The position numbers were made by a program, and so were the translations under genes. From contig JAHEYU010000007.1 in the NCBI GenBank assembly GCA_023251435.1, forward strand, positions 1-64,000: DNA of 64,000 nucleotides. Reading direction: 5' to 3'. A model generated the notes under the pieces. It saw only the letters and a program-made list of their open reading frames with translations, made no database searches and was not told the DNA's origin. The DNA is from Bacteroidota bacterium. GTDB taxonomy: Bacteria; Bacteroidota; Bacteroidia; Bacteroidales; Prolixibacteraceae. Below, one piece after another: positions 7,044 through 15,504 of this stretch (the first letter of the stretch is position 1; every line of letters begins with the position of its first letter).

Positions 7044-8957
7044 TTATCGCTTCACCTCAACCAATGCGCCGTCAATGATCTTCACAACAACTTCTTCGTC
7101 GAGTAAAGTTGTGATGTCGCCCAAATTTGATGCATCGCCTTCAGCCACTTTCCGAAGTATTCGCCGCATTATTTTTCCTGAACGCGTTTTTGGCAATCCG
7201 GGAACCAACTGAATCAAATCGGGCCGTGCAAATGGGCCAATCAGATTGGTAACTGCCAATTTGATACTTTTGCGAATTCCTTCCTCACCTCCGGTTGAAA
7301 GCTCGCCGCAAACCACAAAAGCATAAATTCCTTGTCCCTTAATCTGATGAGGATAGCCAACTACAGCCGATTCGTTGACCAGCGGTTGGGCGTTAATCGC
7401 ATTTTCAATTCCGGCAGTTCCAAGCCGGTGCCCTGATACATTGATCACATCGTCAACACGTCCGAGAATCCGGTAATAGCCATCTTCGTCGCGCTGCGCC
7501 CCATCTCCGGTAAAGTAGAGATTTTTGTATGTCGAGAAATATGCTTCTTTGAAACGGTTGTGGTCGCCCCAGATAGTCCGGGCGATTCCTGGCCATGGAA
7601 ACCGGATACAAAGATTACCTTTCACACTATTCCCGCTTAGTTCCTTTCCTTCCACATCAACAATAACCGGTTGAATTCCGGGCAATGGAAGGGTTGCGAA
7701 TGAAGGTTTTGTAGGAATAATCCCGGGCAATGGACTGATCATCACTCCCCCGGTTTCGGTTTGCCACCAGGTATCTACAATCGGACAACGGTTGCGTCCG
7801 ATATGATCGTGGTACCAGTGCCATGCTTCTTCGTTGATCGGTTCTCCAACCGTCCCTAACACTTTTAGCGACGATAAATTTTTATCGTTGATGTGTTCCA
7901 TCCCAAGTGCAAGCAACGAACGAATTGCGGTAGGTGCCGTGTAAAACTGACTAACCTTGTACTTATCTACAATATCCCAGAAACGTCCGGCATCGGGCCA
8001 GGTCGGAACACCTTCAAACATCAGGGTTTGTGCGCCGTTCAGGAGCGGACCATAAACAATATACGAATGACCTGTAATCCAACCAATATCGGCAGTACAA
8101 AAATAAATATCGCCCGCATTGTACTGAAATACATTTTTAAAAGTGTAGCCTGTATAAACCATGTAGCCACCGGTGGTGTGCACAATTCCTTTTGGTTTTC
8201 CGGTCGATCCCGAAGTGTAAAGTATAAAGAGGATATCTTCGGCCTCCATTTCTTCAGCAGTACATTCATCCGATTGACCATCGATGGCTTCGTGCCACCA
8301 AATATCGCGACCATCAGTCATATTGATTTTCGATTTAGTGCGTTCGTAAACCACCACCGTTTCAACACAAGTACAACTTTCGAGTGCTTCGTCAACAATT
8401 TTTTTGAGCGGCGTAATTTTTTCACCCCTGAAACCGCCATCAGCAGTCAGCACGACTTTGGCTTCTGCATCGTTAATGCGATCGGCCAGCGAAGCAGCCG
8501 AAAAACCAGCAAAAACGACTGAATGAATTGCTCCGATTCTTGCACAGGCCAGCATCGCTATGGTCAATTCAGGAATCATCGGCATATAAATAGCCACTCG
8601 ATCTCCTTTTTTAACCTGAAATTTCTTCAGCGTATTGGCAAACCTGTTAACTTCTTTCCAAAGTTCCAAATAAGTCAGTACCCGACCTTGCTCTTCAGGA
8701 TTATTAGGTTCCCAAATAATAGCAGGCTGGTTGCCCAAAGTGTAAATATTCCGTTCAAATATATTTTCAGTAATATTTAACCGCCCACCTGAATACCATT
8801 TTATGGAAGGAACTTTGAAATTCCATTCCAATACTTTATCGCAGCGTTTATGCCAATAAAATGTTTCGGCAATTTCGGCCCAAAAAGCTTCGGGATTGGC
8901 CAGACTTTTCTGATACTCGTGTATGTAACCGCTTAAACTGTGGATTTTTGTGGTCAT
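7044..8957 (-). CDS. acs: Acetyl-CoA synthetase (AMP-forming)
   Basis: Activates acetate to acetyl-CoA through acetyl-AMP in the cytosol. The 637-residue protein has the ACS N-terminal segment (WYSGGRLNITENIFERN), the adenylation P-loop YTSGSTGKPKG from Tyr247, the DTWWQTETGG motif, the hinge region YFTGDGAQRDEDGYY and the C-terminal PKTRSGKIMRR with the catalytic lysine at about 595. That lysine is the residue controlled by acetylation in characterised ACS enzymes; no acetyltransferase or deacetylase partner is adjacent. Length and motif order are standard. It is a single gene with a 200-base upstream gap shared with the divergent isomerase gene. Confidence 0.97.
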   Translation of the reverse strand: MTTKIHSLSGYIHEYQKSLANPEAFWAEIAETFYWHKRCDKVLEWNFKVPSIKWYSGGRLNITENIFERNIYTLGNQPAIIWEPNNPEEQGRVLTYLELWKEVNRFANTLKKFQVKKGDRVAIYMPMIPELTIAMLACARIGAIHSVVFAGFSAASLADRINDAEAKVVLTADGGFRGEKITPLKKIVDEALESCTCVETVVVYERTKSKINMTDGRDIWWHEAIDGQSDECTAEEMEAEDILFILYTSGSTGKPKGIVHTTGGYMVYTGYTFKNVFQYNAGDIYFCTADIGWITGHSYIVYGPLLNGAQTLMFEGVPTWPDAGRFWDIVDKYKVSQFYTAPTAIRSLLALGMEHINDKNLSSLKVLGTVGEPINEEAWHWYHDHIGRNRCPIVDTWWQTETGGVMISPLPGIIPTKPSFATLPLPGIQPVIVDVEGKELSGNSVKGNLCIRFPWPGIARTIWGDHNRFKEAYFSTYKNLYFTGDGAQRDEDGYYRILGRVDDVINVSGHRLGTAGIENAINAQPLVNESAVVGYPHQIKGQGIYAFVVCGELSTGGEEGIRKSIKLAVTNLIGPFARPDLIQLVPGLPKTRSGKIMRRILRKVAEGDASNLGDITTLLDEEVVVKIIDGALVEVKR

Positions 8958-9159
8958 TGATTTGATTGTTAGCAGTATTGAAAAAAGATATTTAAATCTG
9001 AATTAGTAAAACACTTAACAAGTCAAAATAAATTTGGTTGATGAACAACTGATTAGAATTCATATAGCTTGTCAATTTATTTTTCAACGAGAGCTCGGAT
9101 TAACACTTGAGAATATAAAAAACACTAATTTCAGGAAGTAAATAATAAACGACCTAACA

Positions 9160-10155
9160 ATGAAAACGAAACTCATTTTCTGTCTATTGATCTCCATTTT
9201 TCTGTTGCCCGAAAATCTGCTGGCGCAAAAATTACCTTCAGGAAATCCAAAAGATTTTAAAGTAAAGACCTGCCTGCATTCGGTAAGTTACATGGGAATC
9301 TGGCGTGAACAGCCACAGTTGACCGTTGATCAGTTTTTGTTAAAAGCCAAAGAGTTGGGTTATCAGGGGGTGATGATTGCAGCCAAACGGCCACATCTTT
9401 CTCCGCACGATTACGACAAAGCAGCCAGAATCAAATTGAAAGCTAAAATTGATTCACTTGGCTTAACGCTCGTTGGATTGGCCGGATACACCGATTTTAC
9501 TGCCGGAATCGACAAGCCCGGAATACCGAATGCCGAAATTCAGGCAGCATGGGTGGGTGAGTTGGCCGAACTTGCCAGTGACCTCGGAACAAAAGTTGTT
9601 CGCGTATTTACTGGCTACGAACGCCCGGGAGTTCCATACGACAAGCAATATGCTGAAGTTGTAAGTGGGCTGAAGATGGCTGGAAAGTTGGCGGCAAAAT
9701 TTGGAGTTACATTGGTCGTGCAAAATCACCACGATATTGCCCTTCATCACGATGCCATGTATTGGATGCTGAAAGAAATAAACATGCCCAATGTGTTGGC
9801 CGGTTGGGATGCCTGGTCGCCAGCACTCGAAGGACTTAGTTCCGAAGAAATGCGGCAGTCCATTCTGAAAATGAAACCATTTTTGGTTCAGACTATTGCT
9901 GCCGATTATGTGCGGCATCCAAGGTTTAGCTATGTCAACGAGTTGACCAATTATTCGGCACAGCAACCGGTTATGCGTGCCACCCAAATGGGTAAAGGAA
10001 TCATCGATTATAAAACATGGTTCAACACACTTAAAGAAATAGGCTATCAGGGTTGGGTGATTTACGAAATGTGCGAAGTTCTTGAAGGGGGCGGCTCAAT
10101 GGAAAACATGGACCTCACCGCCAAAGCTTTTCTCGATTACATGAAACAGTTTTGA
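9160..10155 (+). CDS. Secreted sugar phosphate isomerase/epimerase-like TIM barrel protein
   Basis: A 331-residue protein with a signal peptide (ISIFLLPENLLAQ) and a xylose isomerase-like TIM barrel fold (AP_endonuc_2 family). Visible metal-site features are QNHHDIALHHD around residues 187-197, an aspartate after the next strand (AGWDAWSP) and a C-terminal WVIYEMCEV glutamate. Bacteroidota encode many such exported proteins, often near polysaccharide or 3-keto-glycoside metabolism genes. Here the neighbours are acs and, after a GNAT remnant, a GH140-like hydrolase on the other strand. Substrate and reaction cannot be assigned from sequence. Confidence 0.82.
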   Translation: MKTKLIFCLLISIFLLPENLLAQKLPSGNPKDFKVKTCLHSVSYMGIWREQPQLTVDQFLLKAKELGYQGVMIAAKRPHLSPHDYDKAARIKLKAKIDSLGLTLVGLAGYTDFTAGIDKPGIPNAEIQAAWVGELAELASDLGTKVVRVFTGYERPGVPYDKQYAEVVSGLKMAGKLAAKFGVTLVVQNHHDIALHHDAMYWMLKEINMPNVLAGWDAWSPALEGLSSEEMRQSILKMKPFLVQTIAADYVRHPRFSYVNELTNYSAQQPVMRATQMGKGIIDYKTWFNTLKEIGYQGWVIYEMCEVLEGGGSMENMDLTAKAFLDYMKQF

Positions 10156-10164
10156 GAAGAATAA

Positions 10165-10359
10165 TTACTATTGATTGATGCTTTAAAGCGAAGTTATGAA
10201 ATTTCGCTAAAAAGCATTGGTTCAATGGCAGTTGTCGTTTTACCTCTTGATAACGAAGCTGAAGCATTTTATCAAAAATACGGTTTTATCAGATTACCCG
10301 ACTGTGGAAAAATGTTGTTGCCAATGAAGACTGTTGCCCAACTGTTTACATCACCGTAA
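10165..10359 (+). pseudogene. C-terminal remnant of a GNAT acetyltransferase (TacT-like toxin type)
   Basis: The frame reads LLLIDALKRSYEISLKSIGS, then AFYQKYGFIRLP and LPMKTVAQLF. This matches the second half of GNAT acetyltransferases of the kind paired with ribbon-helix-helix (DUF1778) antitoxins: an IDALKRA-type helix, the AxxFYxxxGF motif and the L-P-hydrophobic end. The first half with the acetyl-CoA P-loop is absent: a TAA stop (10162-10164) and the stop of the previous gene lie directly upstream in the same frame. The only possible start is a TTG at 10171, giving 62 codons. No antitoxin remnant is seen. I read it as a decayed toxin gene. Confidence 0.75.
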
Positions 10360-10371
10360 AGAAAAAAAGAA

Positions 10372-11766
10372 TTATTTCCCCGGAACTCCAAATCCTGCGT
10401 TCTTGTCGTCAATCACCAAAACCCAGTCGTTCCCACGGCCACCTTTTTCAGGTCTAAACTCCTGAATGCCTTTGTTGGTAATATCTTTTAATTTCGAGGA
10501 TTCGCCGGTACGCGGATTAAACCACCAAACGACCGATTGCTTCCAACCCAGTTTGTCAAGATCGACCCTTGCTCCGCCACCAGTCGGTATGTAAACAAAC
10601 GCGTAGTTTTTTCCTTTGGTTGCCACAATATATTCTGTCTCGGGCATGTATCCGTTGGCTAATAATTCCTGAAATGGTATTCGCTCTGTAATTGGACGGC
10701 TTTCCATCAATCGGCGTACATTGAGCATATCGCCGGCTCCGGGCAAATCCATATCTGCCTGCCAGGAGTTGCGGGCAAATCCAACCGGTGTTCTTCCGGG
10801 AGCAAGCATTTGCCAGATGGCATGACATCCGTAGGTATGGCCAAATCCTCCGGCAAACAGGTTCCAGTAAGCTGCCTGGCGAACATCAGCATCGTCGAAC
10901 CACCCCAGAATTTCGGGTTTCCAGTCGTGTGGATGGTCTTCGTAACGAGGCTCTCCATCGAAGGTCGGTTTTACTGGCTGAAGGTTATAATCAGGAATCA
11001 GTAATTTTTTATAGGCAGCGTACGAACGTTCTCCGTGCCCGGTTTGCATCATGTTAAAATCCAGCCAGTCCTGATTGTGAAACCATTTCGAAGAGCTGTT
11101 CCCACCCATTGGATGAAAAGTCATCAAATGGTTTTTATCAACCGATTTTATGCCGTTGGCCAGTGCATTCCAAACAGCCAGATTGTCGCCCCCACCCTGC
11201 CGGTCGCCTCCGTTGATCCAGATGATATTTTGATAATCTTTGTACCGGGTGCCAATCCATTTGCCATATTGAAACGCATTTTCAGGATTAAAAATTACCG
11301 GGCCAACGCCCCATTGCTTGTCAACTTTATCGCCCCAGGTGGGCAGCAGTCCGACGAACATTCCTTTCTCTTCAGCTTTTTTGATTACCCAATCCATATT
11401 AGCGAAGTACTTTTCGTTGGGTGTGGCCGGATCATTGTTTATCAATGGCTTTTCACCTTCCATATTAGGCACATTCAAGCCATCCAGTTCTGCCAAAGCC
11501 ACCGCCTGAATAACCGTAAATCCCTTTTCCCGTCTGTTTTCGAGGTACTTTTCGGCATCCGTTTTTGTTAACCGGTGAAACAATTCCCAGGCGGTATCGC
11601 CCAGATAAAAAAACTGAGTGCCATTCTGAAATTCGAGGAAACGCTTGTTGGCAGAAACTTTCAACTTCCCGTTTTTGAAGTCAACAGATGGACCTTGCCA
11701 TTTCACATCCTGGGCTTGCGACGACCAAAATCCGAAGAATAAAATAATCAATAGAATTCGTTTCAT
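10372..11766 (-). CDS. Secreted glycoside hydrolase, DUF4038 / GH140-like
   Basis: A 464-residue exported protein (signal peptide ending FWSSQAQ). The segment FFYLGDTAWELFHRLT is characteristic of the DUF4038 catalytic barrel, and a C-terminal collagen-binding-like beta domain follows from about residue 375. Candidate acid residues lie in IWINGGDRQ (aspartate) and TFDGEPRYED (glutamate), in the positions expected from GH140 apiosidases acting on rhamnogalacturonan II side chains. The match is to the fold; the sugar linkage cut is uncertain because DUF4038 proteins vary. It is a single gene, not part of a visible SusCD polysaccharide locus, so it is probably an orphan glycosidase. Confidence 0.8.
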   Translation of the reverse strand: MKRILLIILFFGFWSSQAQDVKWQGPSVDFKNGKLKVSANKRFLEFQNGTQFFYLGDTAWELFHRLTKTDAEKYLENRREKGFTVIQAVALAELDGLNVPNMEGEKPLINNDPATPNEKYFANMDWVIKKAEEKGMFVGLLPTWGDKVDKQWGVGPVIFNPENAFQYGKWIGTRYKDYQNIIWINGGDRQGGGDNLAVWNALANGIKSVDKNHLMTFHPMGGNSSSKWFHNQDWLDFNMMQTGHGERSYAAYKKLLIPDYNLQPVKPTFDGEPRYEDHPHDWKPEILGWFDDADVRQAAYWNLFAGGFGHTYGCHAIWQMLAPGRTPVGFARNSWQADMDLPGAGDMLNVRRLMESRPITERIPFQELLANGYMPETEYIVATKGKNYAFVYIPTGGGARVDLDKLGWKQSVVWWFNPRTGESSKLKDITNKGIQEFRPEKGGRGNDWVLVIDDKNAGFGVPGK

Positions 11767-11936
11767 GATAGGTTTTATGTTGTTGGGTTATTACGCTTTA
11801 AAAATAAATCTATTCCGGATTAATGCAAAATAGATACAACATATAAAACAACTCTGAATAAGATTATTCTAAACAATTTGGTAAATTCATGGTTTCGTAA
11901 TTGCTAATAAAAGCATCACCCAAATCTCAAAAAACT

Positions 11937-12995
11937 ATGAAATCAATTGATCGTACAAAACCGGTTTTGGTAACCGGGGGAACAGGATATCTGGCATCGT
12001 GGATCGTTAAACAATTGCTCGACGACGGGCTTGAGGTCAGAACAACCGTGAGGAACCTTGCGCAAAAAGATAAATACGCACATTTAACAGCCCTGGCAGT
12101 GAAGAGCAAAGGAGTACTTCAGTTTTTCGAGGCCGATTTACTGAAGAAAGGAAGTTTTGCCGAAGCAATGGACGGCTGCGAATTGGTGATACACACCGCA
12201 TCGCCGTTTAAAATTACAGGAATAAAAAATGCACAAAAAGAACTTGTGGAACCAGCCATGGAAGGCACCCGCAATGTGCTCGATACAGTAAATGCAACCG
12301 AAAGTGTTAAGCGTTTAGTGCTAACATCGAGTGTTGCAGCCATTTATGGTGATGCGATTGATATTCTCAAAACCGAAAAGGGAATTTTCACCGAAGCATA
12401 CTGGAATACAACAAGTTCGTCGGAACATCAGCCCTATCCGTATTCGAAAGTTCAGGCCGAAAAGCTGGCATGGGAAATGGCCGAAATGCAAAGTCGATGG
12501 GATCTGGTAGTTATCAATCCAGGGTTCATAATGGGTCCATCACTTACAAAACGTATTGATTCAACAAGTGTCGAAATAATGATCCAGTTGGCTACCGGAA
12601 AATTCAAAACCGGTGCTCCTTCCGGAGATATGAGTTTTGTGGATGTGCGCGACACTGCTAAAGCCCACATTTTGGCAGGATTTACGCCCAATGCTTCCGG
12701 AAGGCATATTTGCACTTCTGCTGATAAAAGTTTCCTTGAAATGGCCGATGTCATCCGCGCCGAACATCCTGAATTGCCTCTGCCAACGAAATTTGTGCCG
12801 AAATGGTTGTTTAGTTTCATAGCGCCTTTTATAGGCTTTTCCCGCAAATATGTGAAACTAAATGTCGGCTACGATCTTAGGATGGACAACAGCTACATCA
12901 AAAAAGATCTGGGGATGGAGTTTTTGCCGTTTGGGCAAACCATTTCCGACCATTTCAACCAGTTGGTAGCCGATGGAATCATTAAAAAATCTTGA
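11937..12995 (+). CDS. NAD(P)-dependent epimerase/reductase, dihydroflavonol-reductase-like SDR
   Basis: An extended short-chain dehydrogenase of 352 residues. It has the Rossmann motif TGGTGYLASWIVKQLL at the N-terminus, the strand LVIHTASPFK, the catalytic serine region RLVLTSSVAAIYG and the YPYSKVQAEK motif holding the Tyr and Lys of the active site. The family reduces aldehydes or ketones, as in dihydroflavonol 4-reductase and cinnamoyl-CoA reductase. I took the ATG at 11937; an upstream TTG (11901) would add a 12-residue non-conserved extension. The next gene, another Rossmann protein, begins 2 bases after this stop, so the two are probably translated together. The substrate is unknown. 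Confidence 0.85.
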   Translation: MKSIDRTKPVLVTGGTGYLASWIVKQLLDDGLEVRTTVRNLAQKDKYAHLTALAVKSKGVLQFFEADLLKKGSFAEAMDGCELVIHTASPFKITGIKNAQKELVEPAMEGTRNVLDTVNATESVKRLVLTSSVAAIYGDAIDILKTEKGIFTEAYWNTTSSSEHQPYPYSKVQAEKLAWEMAEMQSRWDLVVINPGFIMGPSLTKRIDSTSVEIMIQLATGKFKTGAPSGDMSFVDVRDTAKAHILAGFTPNASGRHICTSADKSFLEMADVIRAEHPELPLPTKFVPKWLFSFIAPFIGFSRKYVKLNVGYDLRMDNSYIKKDLGMEFLPFGQTISDHFNQLVADGIIKKS

Positions 12996-12996
12996 T

Positions 12997-13638
12997 ATGG
13001 GAAAAGTAGCAAATGTTATCGGAGCAAGCGGATTGGTTGGGCAACAATTAATTGCGCAACTACTTGCCCATCCTGAATTTGACAAAGTGCGTTCGTTTGC
13101 CAGGCGTCCTTCAGGAAACATGCATCCGAAACTCGACGAAATTGTGATTGATTTTGACCAGCCTGAAAGCTGGAGTGCACACGTGCAGGGGGATGTACTA
13201 TTTTCAAGCCTTGGAACTACCATTAAAACGGCCAAAACAAAAGAGAACCAGTACCGGGTTGATTTTACCTATCAGTTTGAATTTGCCAAAGCGGCCGCCG
13301 AAAATGGTGTTCCGGCATATATTTTGGTTTCGTCGATGGGTGCAGATGCCAAATCATCGGTTTTTTATTCAAAAATGAAGGGTGAACTTGAAGAAGAAGT
13401 TGCAAAATTATCGTTCAGGAAAACAATTATAGCACGACCCTCTATTCTTGATGGAGATCGCAAAGAACAACGAACAGGCGAAAAAATTGGTTTGGTAATC
13501 AGTCGCTTTCTTACCCGGTTTATCCTGAAGCAGTACCTGCCAACTCCGGTTGATGTGCTGGCTGCTAAAATGATTAATTTATCTCTTGATCAGAAACAGG
13601 GATTCAGGATAATAGAAGGGCTGGAGATATTTTCTTAG
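12997..13638 (+). CDS. NAD(P)-binding Rossmann protein (HTATIP2-like atypical SDR)
   Basis: 213 residues with the N-terminal dinucleotide motif VIGASGLVGQQLIAQL and the segment YILVSSMGADAKSSVFYSKM, in which S-M-G and Y-x-x-K-like spacing match atypical SDRs of the TIP30/HTATIP2 group. The end VDVLAAKMINLSL is also typical. I chose ATG 12997, directly after the previous stop (12995), over an overlapping ATG at 12973. It forms a two-gene unit with the upstream reductase. The role is likely redox or NAD-sensing in the cytosol; no specific reaction can be given. Confidence 0.82.
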   Translation: MGKVANVIGASGLVGQQLIAQLLAHPEFDKVRSFARRPSGNMHPKLDEIVIDFDQPESWSAHVQGDVLFSSLGTTIKTAKTKENQYRVDFTYQFEFAKAAAENGVPAYILVSSMGADAKSSVFYSKMKGELEEEVAKLSFRKTIIARPSILDGDRKEQRTGEKIGLVISRFLTRFILKQYLPTPVDVLAAKMINLSLDQKQGFRIIEGLEIFS

Positions 13639-13701
13639 TTTGAACCTCAACATAAACAGCTTTCATCCGTTTAGAATCGAAACATTAAAATTTCAGAAAA
13701 C

Positions 13702-14136
13702 ATGTATACTGGTTTTTTACATTTACACGACGTACTTCGTTGGTTACTTTTAGTTAGTTTGGTTGTTACACTTGCAAAATATGTAGCCGGTTGGTTGGGA
13801 AATCATTCCTGGAAAAAGACAGACAACATTTTGGGTATCATATTTACTTCGCTGATGGACTTGCAGTTACTTACAGGATTGGTACTATATTTTTTCCTAA
13901 GTCCGCTTACAAAAATTGCCTTTTCAGACTTTGGCGCTGCGATGAAAAACGCCGATTTGCGATTTTATGCAGTGGAACATTTTGCCATGATGCTGATCGC
14001 TGTGATTTTGGTACATATTGGCCGGGCAAAATCGAAAAAAGCCAAAACCGATCAGGGTAAATTTAAAATTGCATCTATTTTCTTTTTAATCGCAATGGTG
14101 CTGATGGTTGTTGGCATTCCTTGGAACAGGTTATAG
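13702..14136 (+). CDS. Four-helix membrane protein, cytochrome b561-like
   Basis: A 144-residue integral membrane protein with four hydrophobic helices (about residues 10-32, 42-66, 90-108 and 122-140). Histidines fall within or next to helices (HLHDVLRW, VEHFAMM, LVHIGRAKSKK), the pattern of small di-haem or quinone-linked membrane proteins often annotated cytochrome B in Bacteroidota. Basic residues sit on the cytoplasmic loops. A clear terminator follows at 14154-14198, so it is a single-gene unit or the last gene of one. Haem binding is an inference from histidine placement. Confidence 0.7.
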   Translation: MYTGFLHLHDVLRWLLLVSLVVTLAKYVAGWLGNHSWKKTDNILGIIFTSLMDLQLLTGLVLYFFLSPLTKIAFSDFGAAMKNADLRFYAVEHFAMMLIAVILVHIGRAKSKKAKTDQGKFKIASIFFLIAMVLMVVGIPWNRL

Positions 14137-14153
14137 AAACAATTTCAGGAATG

Positions 14154-14198
14154 AAAATCGCCACTATTGGGAAAACTGATGGTGGCGATTTTTTTTTA
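14154..14198 (+). terminator. Rho-independent terminator
   Basis: AAAATCGCCAC pairs with GTGGCGATTTT around a 17-base loop and is followed by a run of T. It closes the unit of the four-helix membrane protein. Confidence 0.9.
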
Positions 14199-14245
14199 CT
14201 TCCGCCTGAACCTTTCATTTTTCGCGTGTACAGCAATAAAAAAGT

Positions 14246-14458
14246 ATGGTCTTTCAGAAAAATAAATACATCGGATTGATCCTGATTGTGAGTTTACTAA
14301 CTTTGGGTTTCATTCTGATGAGCGGCGGAGGTTCCAATGACCCGAATGCTTTTAATGAAAATATTTTCAGTTTCAGGCGTATAACTTTAGCCCCAATAAT
14401 CATTTTGAGTTCGTATATTTCTTTGATTTGGTTAATCCTGAAAAAATCGTCGAATTGA
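14246..14458 (+). CDS. DUF3098 small membrane protein
   Basis: 70 residues with two transmembrane helices, and the family signature FILMSGGGSNDPNAF then SFRRITLAPIIIL, which I recognise as DUF3098. In many Bacteroidota this gene lies between ftsX and uppP; here it stands instead before an ECF sigma factor. Its stop (TGA, 14456-14458) overlaps a likely TTG start of the sigma gene, hinting at translational coupling. The function of the family is unknown; the usual ftsX/uppP neighbourhood suggests an envelope or division role. Confidence 0.85.
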   Translation: MVFQKNKYIGLILIVSLLTLGFILMSGGGSNDPNAFNENIFSFRRITLAPIIILSSYISLIWLILKKSSN

Positions 14459-15033
14459 TATTCCGGAAAAAAAATAAGATTTACACCGATGGTGAGTTAA
14501 TGCAGCAAATCGTTTCGGGCGATCAGGCGGCATTTGGCGAGTTGTACCTCCGCTACAAAAGCCGGATGTATTACTATTTCTACCGGATGTTGGGAAACTC
14601 GCCGGAGCTGGCCAACGATTTTTTGCAGGAACTTTTCATGAAGCTTATTGAAAAACCAGAAAGGTACAATCAGGCTTATCCTTTCTCCACCTGGTTGTAT
14701 TCGGTGGCCAATAACATGTGCAAAAACGAGTATCGCCGCAGGGAAGTCCGCAAAGAATTTCAGGCAGAAGAAGCGTTGGAAACAAAACTTGATTTTGTGA
14801 ATGACACCTTGTTTGAACATGAACAATTGATAGAAAAGGTGTTTCAAACCCTCGATCAATTGGGAGAAGAGCACCGTTCGGCCTTTTTGCTTCGCTATCG
14901 CGAAGGATTTTCGATACGTGAAATCGCCGAAATACTGGAACTTCCGGAAGGCACCGTGAAATCGCGGCTGTTTAACGCGAAAAAGATATTGGCCGAAAAG
15001 TTGAAGTACTTAAAAGATGAAGTTGAATTTTAA
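14455..15033 (+). CDS. ECF-type RNA polymerase sigma factor
   Basis: About 192 residues. Region 2 is LYLRYKSRMYYYFYRMLGN and FLQELFMKLIEKPERY; region 4 is AFLLRYREGFSIREIAEILE followed by LPEGTVKSRLFNAKK, the DNA-binding helix-turn-helix. The start is uncertain: TTG at 14455 overlaps the previous stop, TTG 14428 lies inside the DUF3098 gene, and ATG 14500 would remove the conserved TDGEL segment. The next gene, 11 bases on, encodes a single-pass membrane protein that may be its anti-sigma partner. There is no FecR-type anti-sigma or SusCD receptor nearby, so it does not look like a polysaccharide-uptake sigma. Confidence 0.9.
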   Translation: MIFRKKNKIYTDGELMQQIVSGDQAAFGELYLRYKSRMYYYFYRMLGNSPELANDFLQELFMKLIEKPERYNQAYPFSTWLYSVANNMCKNEYRRREVRKEFQAEEALETKLDFVNDTLFEHEQLIEKVFQTLDQLGEEHRSAFLLRYREGFSIREIAEILELPEGTVKSRLFNAKKILAEKLKYLKDEVEF

Positions 15034-15044
15034 TAGTAAACGCT

Positions 15045-15407
15045 ATGAAGAAAAAGAATCAAGACCAATTGTTTGCCCAGCTGCTTTACAACGACCGGAT
15101 TGGCGAACCTGACAACGCGATTCAAGATCGGTTGATGTATTCTTTTTTGCTAAAAAACAGCGGCTCGAAGCTGAGGCAAAACTCATTTTCCAGCTTTTTC
15201 GTTTGGTTATTTTCTGCCCAAAGTCTTGGACTAAAAACAGGGTTGGTATCGGTTATCCTCTTCTTTTCGGTCATAAACAATCAGTTAACTATTGATTCAG
15301 GGACTATTGGAGGTAACGACACGGTATTTACAAAACGTGTGCTGGTGGCCGATTCTACAAGTTTCATTCAAACCATCGATTCAATTAGAACCGACAGCCT
15401 GAATTGA
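15045..15407 (+). CDS. Small single-pass membrane protein, possible anti-sigma partner
   Basis: 120 residues. A charged N-terminal cytoplasmic part (KKKNQDQLFAQLL, then IQDRLMYSFLLK) leads to one hydrophobic helix (about residues 60-78, LGLKTGLVSVILFFSVI) and a polar C-terminal tail. It starts 11 bases after the ECF sigma gene. Size, topology and position suit a non-canonical anti-sigma or sigma-linked regulator, but no zinc anti-sigma (HxxxCxxC) motif is present. I do not recognise a family, so the role is inferred from position only. Confidence 0.65.
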   Translation: MKKKNQDQLFAQLLYNDRIGEPDNAIQDRLMYSFLLKNSGSKLRQNSFSSFFVWLFSAQSLGLKTGLVSVILFFSVINNQLTIDSGTIGGNDTVFTKRVLVADSTSFIQTIDSIRTDSLN

Positions 15408-15504
15408 TTTTGCCAAAATACTTAAAACTATTGCGCATGAAAAATGATTTCCTGCTTAGGAAAATAAATCCCTTGGGCAGAAAATCGCTTCTTAATTATA
15501 GCTT

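Noticed and set aside
11035-11571. 178-codon plus-strand ORF
   Set aside because: Antisense to the GH140-like gene, low-complexity composition and no family resemblance.
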